Below, piece by piece: positions 52,669-60,546 of a stretch of DNA of 64,000 nucleotides. Within the stretch, counting starts at the first letter, position 1, and each line of letters starts with the position of its first letter. The DNA is from Deltaproteobacteria bacterium HGW-Deltaproteobacteria-14 (GTDB taxonomy: Bacteria; Myxococcota_A; UBA9042; PHBI01). Made by a program: the position numbers and the translations under genes. The notes beneath the pieces are model-generated. The model made no database searches and was not told the DNA's origin. It saw only the letters and a program-made list of their open reading frames with translations. The DNA lies in NCBI GenBank assembly GCA_002841945.1, contig PHBI01000009.1, positions 1 through 64,000 on the forward strand, read 5' to 3'.

Positions 52669-53088
52669 CAGTCACTCGCGAGAGGGTTCTTGCGACGTCG
52701 CCGGGCCGTCGGAGGCCGTCCTCATGGAATCCAGACGTGTGCGCCTGCACAGCTCACGACCGTCGGGTCAAGATGTAGGGCGGCGCTCCGCGGCAGCTGC
52801 AGCGGCGTCTAGGGTGTGATTGGGGGCGAAGCAGATCTGGGTGCTTCGTTTGCGAAGATATCAAACTCCGTCTCGCTGCGATAGCGGGTAAATCCAGTAT
52901 TGACGGGAATTTCGGCGGATCAGGTGCCGTGGGCGGCGCGTCATCGCCTTGACATATCGCGCAAACGAGCGCCCGGCGCGGGCGCCCCGATATGACACCC
53001 CGGAGGGGGCCGGCCCGCGCGCGGCTGGGTTGCGAAGACCGCAAGACGGGGCAGTCGAGTGCGGTGCAAGATCGGCGCCGCTCGAGAC
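52669..53088. other. Upstream region of the giant lipoprotein gene, no gene seen
   Basis: 420 bases with a clearly lower GC stretch at 52,840-52,915, as expected of a regulatory region. On the - strand TTGATA (52864-52859) could be a -35 element but no good -10 lies at the right distance. A small dyad CTTCG-TTTG-CGAAG is at 52844-52857. TTGCGAAGA occurs twice as a direct repeat (52850-52858 and 53030-53038). TTGACA at 52949-52954 has no partner on the + strand. No open frame here looks like a protein. Confidence 0.45.
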
Positions 53089-53946
53089 TCAGGCCGCGAT
53101 CGGTGCGCCGCCGAAGGGGAACAGGGCGAGCGCCTCGCTCTCGAGGGCGAGCTCGCGCCGGAGCAGGAGCCTGTGGCCGTCGACGGTGACGAGGCGGCGG
53201 GCGGCGACGCGGCCGACGAGGTCGCCGGCGCGGGCCGCGCGGTCGGGGGGATAGGGGGTCCCGACGCGGCGGTCGTCGGCGGTGTCCCAGACGCGATCGA
53301 CGACCAGGGTGTCGCCGCGCCACACGCCGGTGAGCGAGAGCTGCACGCCTTCGTCGACCACGAGGCGGTGGGCCGCGAGGGCATAGTCAACCTTGTTGAC
53401 AAAGACCGGATAGCGGCGGGCGATCAGGGCGGCGAGGTGGTCGGCGTAGGCGCGGCTGGGGGGGCAGTCGAAGCGGCAGGGGATCCACGGGAGGTAGTGA
53501 AAGACGAGCGGCTCGACCACGTTGAGGCGGGGGGCGAGGGGGCCGGGGGTGGCGGCGAGGGCGGCGCGGCAGGCGGGGAGCGTGCCGGCGCCGCGCTCGA
53601 CGAGCGAGAACGCGAAGGTGCGGGCGCAGCAGTCGGGGTAGCCGAGGAGGCGGCCGTGCTCGAGGACCTCGTCGAGCCCCTCGCCCTCGAAGCCGGGGCG
53701 GAGGGCGGCGAGATCGAGGCGCAGGATGGCCTCGGCGCGGGCGGGGTCGGCGGCGGCGACGAAGGTGTGGGTGTCGCCCTTGTGGAGCACGTGGCAGGCG
53801 TAGCCGAGGCGCTCGAGGCGGCGGCGCTGGGCGTCGCTGCCGCGACCGGAGAGGCGCTGGCGGATGGCGGGCTTGAGCCCGGCGACGAGCGCGAGCTCCT
53901 CGGCCTGGGCGGTCCCGAGCGGGTAGAAGATGCCTCGTTTCGACAC
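53089..53946 (-). CDS. DUF483-like protein with GYPxCC motif
   Basis: 285 residues from a GTG at 53946. LLGYPDCCARTF (Cys106, Cys107) followed by LPWIPCRFDCPPSRAYA matches the G-Y-P-x-C-C plus C-x3-C pattern of DUF483-type proteins, whose function is not known to me; four cysteines could bind a metal or cluster. The N-terminal 80 residues resemble a small alpha/beta domain, and the C-terminal 90 are beta-rich. TAGGAT (53958-53953 on the - strand) ends only six bases before the GTG and could drive a leaderless transcript. The gene contains a GTCAAC-CTT-GTTGAC palindrome at 53386-53400. Confidence 0.65.
   Translation of the reverse strand: MSKRGIFYPLGTAQAEELALVAGLKPAIRQRLSGRGSDAQRRRLERLGYACHVLHKGDTHTFVAAADPARAEAILRLDLAALRPGFEGEGLDEVLEHGRLLGYPDCCARTFAFSLVERGAGTLPACRAALAATPGPLAPRLNVVEPLVFHYLPWIPCRFDCPPSRAYADHLAALIARRYPVFVNKVDYALAAHRLVVDEGVQLSLTGVWRGDTLVVDRVWDTADDRRVGTPYPPDRAARAGDLVGRVAARRLVTVDGHRLLLRRELALESEALALFPFGGAPIAA
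53386..53400. repeat. GTCAAC-N3-GTTGAC palindrome inside the DUF483-like gene
   Basis: GTCAACCTTGTTGAC, perfect six-base arms. The same palindrome with other central bases occurs twice at 59622-59684. Here it lies inside a coding region, so at this site it is more likely a protein-binding or dispersed repeat element than a terminator. Confidence 0.5.
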
Positions 53947-54079
53947 GCGAGCATCCTAGCCGCACGCGGCGCGGCTTGCCTACCACCCTCGAGACCGGTC
54001 CGACAGCGCGCCCGCACCCGCACAGCGCCCGGCGGGCCACGCGGGCGGGGACGCCGCCGTGATCCGGCCCGCGGAGGTA

Positions 54080-54108
54080 TCGACACCGGCGGTGCGCTCC
54101 TCTAGCAT
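54080..54108 (+). promoter_or_regulatory. Sigma-70-type promoter for the Cys-rich lipoprotein, probably leaderless
   Basis: TCGACA (54080-54085), a 17-base spacer and TAGCAT (54103-54108). The -35 matches five of six consensus bases. The predicted start lies within a base or two of the ATG at 54117, so the mRNA would have little or no leader. Confidence 0.5.
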
Positions 54109-54116
54109 CCCGACCG

Positions 54117-55799
54117 ATGACACGACCTCCAGCCGCCCCGCGCGCCTCGCCCGGCCTGCCCTCGCCCCGCCGCACCGCCGCGCTGGCCTGCGCGGTCGCG
54201 CTCGCGGCCTGTGGGGGCGACGGCGCGGCGACGACCGACGCCGACGCCGCGGGCGACGACGCCCACCACCTCGTCGGCCCGGGGTGCGAGGCGCCGGTGC
54301 GCTATCACAGCGTCGAAGCGACCGGCGTCGGAGGCGACGAGCGGGCGCGCCTCGGGATGCGCCACGTGCCCGTCGCCGGTGACGGCTTCGAGGCGTCCCT
54401 GTGCAGCGACTTCTGCCACGCCGCCGGGCGCTGCGGCGACGACTTCGGCGGGCGCGCGGCCTGCCTCGAGCGCTGCGCGGGGCTGATCGCCGACGGCCGC
54501 GCCAACGGCGTCGCCTGCTACGCGAGCGACTGCCGGCAGCGCGCGCGCTGCCTCGAGGGCGCGCCGGTCGAGGAGCTGGCCGGCTGCCCGGAGCTGTGCG
54601 CCACCCTGGCCAGCTGCCCGGGGATGGCCGCCCTCGGCCTCACCCCCGAGCTCGCCCGCTGCCGCACGACCTGCGCGGGGCGCGCCGCCGTGTTCCCCGG
54701 CTTCGCCGACGCCCTGACGTGCCTCGCCAAAGCCGGCGCCAGGTGCGACGTCGACGCCGCGCTCGACTGCCTCCCCCACGGGCGCCCCTTCTGCCCGACG
54801 GTGTGCCTCGAGGTCGACGCCTGCCCGGCCGGCTCCCCCCTCGCCGGCGTGTGGCCGAGCCGCGAGGCCTGCTTCGCCGAGTGCGACGCCCGCCCTCCCG
54901 CGATGGCGTTCAAGGCGCAGGCCTGCGTCGAGCGCTACGGCTGCGACGCTGATCGCGCCTGCCTCGACGACCTGTCGCCGACCTGCGACGCGTATTTCGC
55001 CGCGGCCGCGAAGAGCTGCGACGCGACGACCTCGTGGCCCGCGAGCTTCGGCCTGCTCGCGGCGACCTGCGACCTGCCGCGCTTCTCGTCGCTCACCGCG
55101 ACCGACGAGGTCGCCGCCTGCCTCGCCGCGCGCGGATCCTGCGACGCCCTCGAGGAGCGCCTCTGCCCGAGCGTCGACCTCGCCGGGCGGGCCGAGCGCT
55201 GCGCCGGCGTGTGCTCGGCGATGTGCGACTGCGGCCTGATGGTGGCCGACGACTGCCTCGCCCTCTGCACCGACGCGGGCAACACCGAGGCCGAGCTCGG
55301 CGCCCTCGAGGCCTGCGTCGCGTCGGACGCCTGCGACACGCTGACGACCTGCAGCGACGACCTCTTCGCCGGCTCCGCCCTCGCCACCCCGCCCGAGGGG
55401 GACGACCCCTGCGCCCGCTACTGTCGGGCCAGCGTCGCCTGCGCGGGCAGCGCGGCGGTGCGCGGCTGCACGACGGCCTGCGCCGCGCGCCTCGACGCCG
55501 GCGACGCCGGCCCCCTCGCCGCCCTCGGCTGCTACGAGGCCGGGGGCTGCGCGGCCTTCACGACCTGTGCGGCCTCCCCTCCGACCTCGAGCGCCTGCCG
55601 GACCGCCTGCGACGCCGCCCCGACCGCCTGCGCCCACGTCCTCGCCGGCTTCGACGCCGGGCTCGCGGCCTGCTCCGCCTACTGCGCCGGCCTCGTCACG
55701 ACCTGGGGCAGCGACGCCCCCCCCGCCGCCGCCTGCGTCACCGCCGCCACGCGGCCAACCTGTGTCCTCCCCGCCGACGCGAGCTGCGCCCCCCGCTGA
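54117..55799 (+). CDS. Cys-rich lipoprotein, function unknown
   Basis: 560 residues. The signal peptide ends in ALAAC (Cys32), and a short Asp/Ala linker follows. From about residue 95 to the end cysteines occur every 5 to 15 residues, often as C-x3-C pairs on predicted helices (CSDFCHAAGRC, CLERCAGL, CYASDCRQRARC, CARYCRASVAC). This implies a run of disulfide-clamped helical hairpins, perhaps seven or eight imperfect modules, ending in CVLPADASCAPR. The spacing differs from the DCGG and EGF units of the giant protein. No catalytic motif was seen. A promoter at 54080-54108 places transcription almost at the ATG. It may be a surface or outer-membrane structural protein. Confidence 0.72.
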   Translation: MTRPPAAPRASPGLPSPRRTAALACAVALAACGGDGAATTDADAAGDDAHHLVGPGCEAPVRYHSVEATGVGGDERARLGMRHVPVAGDGFEASLCSDFCHAAGRCGDDFGGRAACLERCAGLIADGRANGVACYASDCRQRARCLEGAPVEELAGCPELCATLASCPGMAALGLTPELARCRTTCAGRAAVFPGFADALTCLAKAGARCDVDAALDCLPHGRPFCPTVCLEVDACPAGSPLAGVWPSREACFAECDARPPAMAFKAQACVERYGCDADRACLDDLSPTCDAYFAAAAKSCDATTSWPASFGLLAATCDLPRFSSLTATDEVAACLAARGSCDALEERLCPSVDLAGRAERCAGVCSAMCDCGLMVADDCLALCTDAGNTEAELGALEACVASDACDTLTTCSDDLFAGSALATPPEGDDPCARYCRASVACAGSAAVRGCTTACAARLDAGDAGPLAALGCYEAGGCAAFTTCAASPPTSSACRTACDAAPTACAHVLAGFDAGLAACSAYCAGLVTTWGSDAPPAAACVTAATRPTCVLPADASCAPR

Positions 55800-56060
55800 G
55801 GCCCGGGTGGCAGCCCACGTCGCAGGGGACGCGTCGAGCGCGCCGTCCGCGCGGGTCGTCGGGGTCTGCCACGGGTGCTTGGACCCCTCGACCGCGGGCG
55901 AGCTGTGAAAAATGTGCGTTCCGCAGCGTGCGCTGACCAGCGACCCTCGGTAGAGTGAGGCGTCGGGCGGCTGCCCCACGCGCTCGATGCGCTGACCGTC
56001 ATCGCGTGTTCCGACGCGTGACCGTCTCGCCGTGGGGAGGGGCGCCGTAGGGGGGCGATC

Positions 56061-59000
56061 ATGGGTCATGAGACACCCGGGGAGCGGACCTGTGTGCGAG
56101 GCCTGGAGTGGCGGTGGGTTCTGGGGCTCGCGGGCCTGGGATGGGTCGGATTGGGCGGCTGTGCGCAGCTCGAGACGGACGGGGTCGCCGGCGACGTGGG
56201 AGACGACGCGGACACGGTCGTCGCGGACGCGGAGGTCGTCGGCCAGGACACCGCCGTGGCGGTCGACACCGGCGCCGGCGGCGACACGGAGGACACGAGC
56301 GGCGGGCCGTGGCCGACCCTGTGCTCGGCCTGTCACGGCGGGCCCGACAACCCGGCGCCGCCGCTCGACCTGACCGGCGGGAGCGACCCGTCGCTGCCCG
56401 GCGTGGGCGCGCACCAGAGCCACCTCGGCGCCTCGAGCTGGCACACCGAGGTCGCGTGCAGCGCCTGCCACCGGGTGCCGAGCGCGGTCGGGGACGCGGG
56501 GCACATCGACAGCGCGCCGCCCGCGGAGGTCGACTGGGGCGTCCAGGCGGTCCTCGACGGCGCGGCGCCGCGTTGGGACGGCGCGACCTGCTCCAACACC
56601 TACTGCCACGGCGGCACCCTCCCCGGTGGCGGCGCCACGCCGGCGTGGGTCGACGTGAACCTCGACGCGGCCGGCTGCGGCACCTGCCACGGCGTGCCGC
56701 CAGCCGCGCCGCACCCACCGCGGACCGACTGCGCGTCGTGCCACCCGACGATCACGCCGAGCTGGGACTTCGCCGAGCCGACCCGCCACATCGACGGCGC
56801 GGTCGACGTCAGCCCGCTGACCTGCTCGACCTGCCACGGCGAGGGCGGCGAGCCGGCCCCCCCGCGTGACCTCCACGGCGACGACGCCACCACCTCGGTC
56901 GGCGTGGGCGCTCACCGCAGCCACCTCGGCCCGTCGACCTGGCACGCCGAGGTGGCCTGCAGCGCCTGCCACCTCGTGCCGAGCGCCGTGGACGCCGTGG
57001 GACACGCCGACACGCCGCTGCCCGCCGAGCTCGTCTGGAGCGACCTGGCCGCGCACGACGGCGCCAGCCCGTCCTGGGACGGCGCGGCGTGCTCCAACAC
57101 CTACTGCCACGGGTCGACCCTGCCCGGCGGCGGCGCCGCCCCGGTTTGGACCCGCGTGGGGATGGGCGAGGCGGCCTGCGGCAGCTGCCACGGCCTGCCG
57201 CCGGCGCCGCCACACACGCAGCGGGGCGACTGCGCCACCTGCCACCCGACCGTGGACGCCGCGCTGAGCTTCGTGAACCCGTCGCGGCACATCGACGGGA
57301 CGGTCGATGTGCGCCAGGGAGGCTGCGTCGCCTGCCACGGCAGCGGGGACCTCGCGGCGCCGCCCTTGGACCTCACGGGCCACACCGAGACCACGGCGCG
57401 CGGGGTCGGAGCCCATCGCAGCCATCTCGGCACGTCGACCTGGCGCTCCGAGATCGCGTGCCAGGCCTGCCACGAGGTCCCGACGGCGCTCGGGGACCCG
57501 GGGCACATCGACACGCCGGCCCCGGCCGAGCTCACCTGGGGAGAGCAGGCGCTCCTGCACGGGGCCGCGCCCCACTGGGACGGAGCGGCCTGCTCGAACA
57601 CCTACTGCCACGGCGGCACGCTGCCCGGGGGCGGCGCCGCGCCCACCTGGACGCTGGTCGGCCAGGGCGAGGCGGCGTGCGGCACCTGCCACGGCTCCCC
57701 GCCGGCGGCGCCGCACCCGCAGAGCAGCGCGTGCAGCACCTGCCACGCGACCATCGCCGCGGACGGCAGCTTCCCCGATCCGACGCGCCACATCGACGGC
57801 GTGGTCGACGTCATCACCACCACGGGCTGCGTCGGCTGCCACGGGAGCGGCGACGATCCGGCGCCGCCCGTCGACCTGGCCGGACACGACGCGACGACCG
57901 CCCGCGGCGTCGGCGCCCACCAGAGCCACCTCGGGACGTCGAGCTGGCACGCCCAGGTGGGCTGCGCCTCCTGTCACGCGGTGCCGGCCACGGTCGACGC
58001 CCCCGGCCACATCGACGGCGCAGCGCCCGCCGAGCTGACCTGGGGCGGGGTGGCCCGGCAGGACGGCGCGGCGCCGCAGTGGAACGGCGCGACCTGCTCG
58101 AACGTGTACTGCCACGGCGGCACCCTCGAGGAGGGCGGCGCCACGGTGACCTGGACCTCGGTCGGCACCGGACAGGCGGCGTGTGGGACGTGCCACGGGG
58201 ATCCGCCGGCGGCGCCGCACCCGCAGCTCGCCAGCTGCGCGCTGTGCCACCCGACGATCGCGGCCAACGGCACCTTCCCGGACCCCTCGCGGCACATCGA
58301 CGGCCTGGTGGACGTCATCACGACCACGTGCACGAGCTGCCACGGCGGCGGGACCGATCCGGCGCCGCCGACCTCGGTGTCGGGGGGCTCGGCCACGACC
58401 CTGCGGGGCGTCGGCGCGCACCAGAGCCACCTCGGCTCCTCCACGTGGCACGCCGAGATCACCTGCCTGGCGTGTCACGAGGTGCCGGCCACGGTCGACG
58501 CCGTCGGCCACCTCGACACGGCGCTGCCCGCCGAGCTCACCTGGGGCAGCGCCGCGCGCGCGGGCGGCGCGACGCCACAGTGGAACGGCGTGGCCTGCTC
58601 GAACGTGTACTGCCACGGGACCACCCTGATCGACGGCGGCGTCGCGCCGACCTGGACCCTGGTCGGGACGGGGCAGGCGGCGTGCGGGACGTGCCACGGC
58701 CGCCCGCCGGCGGCGCCGCACCCGCAGTCCGACGACTGCTCGCAGTGCCACGGTGAGGTCGTCGCGGCCGATGACGTGACCTTGCTGAACCCGAGCAAGC
58801 ACATCGACGGCATCGTGCAGGCTCAGAGCACCCACCCGGCCGGCTGGGCCGACCCGGCGGTCCACGGCGCGGCGTTCAACAACGCCGGCGGGCCGGCCGC
58901 GTGCGCCGCGTGTCACGGGGCGACCCTGGCGGGCGGGACAGGGCCGTCGTGCGCCGGCTGCCACGCGTCGTCGTCAGCGAACTGGCAGACCGATTGCCTG

Positions 59001-59603
59001 TTCTGCCACGGCGGAACGGACAACACGACCAGCGCGCCCCCCGAGGGCGTCGACGGTGAGGTGAACTTCACGGCGATGGGGGTCGGGGCGCACACCTCGC
59101 ACGTCGAGACGACGACCATGCACCTGGCTTGGGGCTGCGCGACCTGTCACGGGACGCCGCCGGTCAGCGTCTGGACGCCGGGCCACATCGACGGGGACGG
59201 CGCGGCGGAGGTGGTGTTCGACACGTTGAACGGCAGCGCCACGTGGGACGCGGCGGCGGGGTCGTGCTCGAACCTGTATTGCCACGGCAACGGTCGCGCC
59301 GCGGCCGGCACGGCGAGCTGGCCGACGAGCCCGCCGACGCTGTCGTGTCACGCCTGCCACCAGGACTGGACCAACGTCACGAGCTCGGGGATGTCCGGCG
59401 AGCACCGCAAGCACAACAACGAGGGGATCGGGTGCAACCGGTGTCACGCGGACACCGTCAACTCGAACCACCAGATCACCGGGCTCGCCAAACACGTCAA
59501 CGGGCTCAAGGACGTGAAGTTCTCGGGCAGCGGCAGCTGGAACCCGGCCGGAGATGGCACCTGCTCGTCGGTCGGTTGCCACGGGAGCGAGAGCTGGCGG
59601 TAG
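56061..59603 (+). CDS. Multiheme c-type cytochrome lipoprotein, 33 heme motifs
   Basis: 1,180 residues. The signal segment ends in GLGGC (Cys34), followed by an Asp/Thr-rich linker to about residue 85. I counted 26 CxxCH and 7 CxxxxCH motifs. Five tandem modules of about 167 residues each hold four CxxCH and one CxxxxCH (for example CSNTYCHGG), with distal-ligand candidates in GVGAHQSHLG and RHIDG. A sixth, irregular part carries the last eight motifs. This is the CxxxxCH/CxxCH family known from Geobacter. Such proteins wire electrons across the outer membrane or to extracellular acceptors. CxxxxCH sites may need a dedicated heme lyase, none of which is in the window. A GTG near 56094 is an alternative start. 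Confidence 0.9.
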   Translation: MGHETPGERTCVRGLEWRWVLGLAGLGWVGLGGCAQLETDGVAGDVGDDADTVVADAEVVGQDTAVAVDTGAGGDTEDTSGGPWPTLCSACHGGPDNPAPPLDLTGGSDPSLPGVGAHQSHLGASSWHTEVACSACHRVPSAVGDAGHIDSAPPAEVDWGVQAVLDGAAPRWDGATCSNTYCHGGTLPGGGATPAWVDVNLDAAGCGTCHGVPPAAPHPPRTDCASCHPTITPSWDFAEPTRHIDGAVDVSPLTCSTCHGEGGEPAPPRDLHGDDATTSVGVGAHRSHLGPSTWHAEVACSACHLVPSAVDAVGHADTPLPAELVWSDLAAHDGASPSWDGAACSNTYCHGSTLPGGGAAPVWTRVGMGEAACGSCHGLPPAPPHTQRGDCATCHPTVDAALSFVNPSRHIDGTVDVRQGGCVACHGSGDLAAPPLDLTGHTETTARGVGAHRSHLGTSTWRSEIACQACHEVPTALGDPGHIDTPAPAELTWGEQALLHGAAPHWDGAACSNTYCHGGTLPGGGAAPTWTLVGQGEAACGTCHGSPPAAPHPQSSACSTCHATIAADGSFPDPTRHIDGVVDVITTTGCVGCHGSGDDPAPPVDLAGHDATTARGVGAHQSHLGTSSWHAQVGCASCHAVPATVDAPGHIDGAAPAELTWGGVARQDGAAPQWNGATCSNVYCHGGTLEEGGATVTWTSVGTGQAACGTCHGDPPAAPHPQLASCALCHPTIAANGTFPDPSRHIDGLVDVITTTCTSCHGGGTDPAPPTSVSGGSATTLRGVGAHQSHLGSSTWHAEITCLACHEVPATVDAVGHLDTALPAELTWGSAARAGGATPQWNGVACSNVYCHGTTLIDGGVAPTWTLVGTGQAACGTCHGRPPAAPHPQSDDCSQCHGEVVAADDVTLLNPSKHIDGIVQAQSTHPAGWADPAVHGAAFNNAGGPAACAACHGATLAGGTGPSCAGCHASSSANWQTDCLFCHGGTDNTTSAPPEGVDGEVNFTAMGVGAHTSHVETTTMHLAWGCATCHGTPPVSVWTPGHIDGDGAAEVVFDTLNGSATWDAAAGSCSNLYCHGNGRAAAGTASWPTSPPTLSCHACHQDWTNVTSSGMSGEHRKHNNEGIGCNRCHADTVNSNHQITGLAKHVNGLKDVKFSGSGSWNPAGDGTCSSVGCHGSESWR
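56318..58815 (+). repeat. Five tandem ~500-bp cytochrome modules
   Basis: Module starts are near 56318, 56820, 57324, 57827 and 58328, each opening with a CxxCH codon block and closing with RHIDG-type sequence. Conservation at DNA level (for example AACACCTACTGCCACGGC and AACGTGTACTGCCACGGC) points to duplication within the gene. The fourth and fifth modules are closest to each other. Confidence 0.8.
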
Positions 59604-59621
59604 CGAAGTGCGCTCCGCGGT

Positions 59622-59642
59622 AGCGTCAACACGGTTGACGCT
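59622..59642. terminator. GTCAAC-N3-GTTGAC palindrome, first copy
   Basis: AGCGTCAAC and GTTGACGCT flank ACG, a nine-base-pair dyad 19 bases after the cytochrome stop and before a convergent gene. There is no T-run. Confidence 0.5.
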
Positions 59643-59665
59643 GCCGCGTGCCCCGGTGGGTGCTC

Positions 59666-59684
59666 GCGTCAACCCTGTTGACGC
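59666..59684. terminator. GTCAAC-N3-GTTGAC palindrome, second copy
   Basis: GCGTCAAC and GTTGACGC flank CCT, eight-base-pair arms, 44 bases from the first copy and 22 bases from the end of the nucleotidyltransferase gene. The pair could end transcription from both sides or bind a regulator. Confidence 0.5.
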
Positions 59685-59706
59685 TGTCACCGGGCGACAG
59701 CTGAGG

Positions 59707-60237
59707 TCAGACCGAGCCGTCCTCGTCCGTCAGCGCCTCGCCAGCCGGCGTCCCGGCGGCGGCGAGCCGGTCGCGGATGGCGCGCAGCTCGGCTTCGACC
59801 GGCTTGTCCTTGTCGCGGCCGAGGAGGGCCTTCGAGTCGATGAGCGCGTCGAGCCCGAGGACCAAGCACTCGACCCCCGCGAGGGTCATCTTCACCGCGG
59901 TCGGCGCCAGGTCGTCGAAGGAGCCGTTCGGGATCGCGCCGAGGATGTCGAGGCGCCCGAGATCGGTGGTGAGGTAGAGGTTGCGGAACGACGCCAGCTC
60001 CTCGGCGCCACGGTCGAGCGCCGGCCGGTCCGGGTGAAGCGCGAAACGCGGGTGCACGTTCCGAAGCGCAGCGAGCACGCACTTCAGGTTCGGCACGTCG
60101 AAGCGAGCCAACACGTCGAGGTCGCGCGTGAAGGTCGCGCCGCCGTGGGCGATCGCGGCCACGCCGCCCACGACGATGAATCCCACGCCTGCGTCAGCGA
60201 GGGCGCGCAGGAGCGCCGGCGTGTTCTGCTGCCCCAT
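59707..60237 (-). CDS. Nucleotidyltransferase-like protein (toxin-type partner)
   Basis: 176 residues. FIVVGGVAAIAHGGATFTRD with GG at 24-25 and RDLDVL (Asp39, Asp41), then GRLDILG as a third acidic site near 95-100, is the minimal nucleotidyltransferase pattern shared by MNT/AbiEii-type toxins and stand-alone transferases. No extra domain is attached. It overlaps the small gene upstream by 44 bases, a layout typical of two-gene toxin-antitoxin or phage-defence modules. The specific nucleotide and target cannot be read from the sequence. Confidence 0.75.
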   Translation of the reverse strand: MGQQNTPALLRALADAGVGFIVVGGVAAIAHGGATFTRDLDVLARFDVPNLKCVLAALRNVHPRFALHPDRPALDRGAEELASFRNLYLTTDLGRLDILGAIPNGSFDDLAPTAVKMTLAGVECLVLGLDALIDSKALLGRDKDKPVEAELRAIRDRLAAAGTPAGEALTDEDGSV

Positions 60238-60448
60238 CTCGTGCGTCCTCGTCCGGTCGGGTCGACTCCCACAGGCGCGTCATCTGATCGAGCTGCGCGA
60301 GTCGCTCGGCCGGCGTGAGCCTGAGGTTCTCCTCGAGCAGCGCCACGTCGATCCCGGCGGCGATCGCCGCGTCCCACCCCGGACCGTAGCTGGGCCACCG
60401 TGCCAACTGCTCGCTCGGCGAGCCATCGAGCGCCTCTCGCGTCACCAT
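60194..60448 (-). CDS. Small antitoxin-like partner of the nucleotidyltransferase
   Basis: 84 residues from the ATG at 60448. The central helix LLEENLRLTPAERLAQLDQM is the kind of L-x-x-N-L-x-L-T-P-x-E-R-L sequence I know from short proteins encoded just before nucleotidyltransferases in soil bacteria. The last 15 codons overlap the next gene, so translation is coupled. No DNA-binding motif was seen, so it may act by direct binding of its partner. Confidence 0.6.
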   Translation of the reverse strand: MVTREALDGSPSEQLARWPSYGPGWDAAIAAGIDVALLEENLRLTPAERLAQLDQMTRLWESTRPDEDARDGAAEHAGAPARPR

Positions 60449-60546
60449 GCTCCCTCGATACCACGAGTCCCCGCGGGCCGCACAGGGCGATCACCGACCT
60501 GAGAGGCCCGCCTGGCCAACGCGAAGCGGCCCAGGCGGTGGCGAAA

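Noticed and set aside
36200..51471. Tandem repeats as a CRISPR array
   Set aside because: The periodicity is about 140 bases, the units are coding and diverged, and there are no identical short repeats with unique spacers.
38623..52812. Second giant + strand gene opposite the lipoprotein
   Set aside because: Same reason as for the first antisense frame: no domain content and a shadow of repeat coding.
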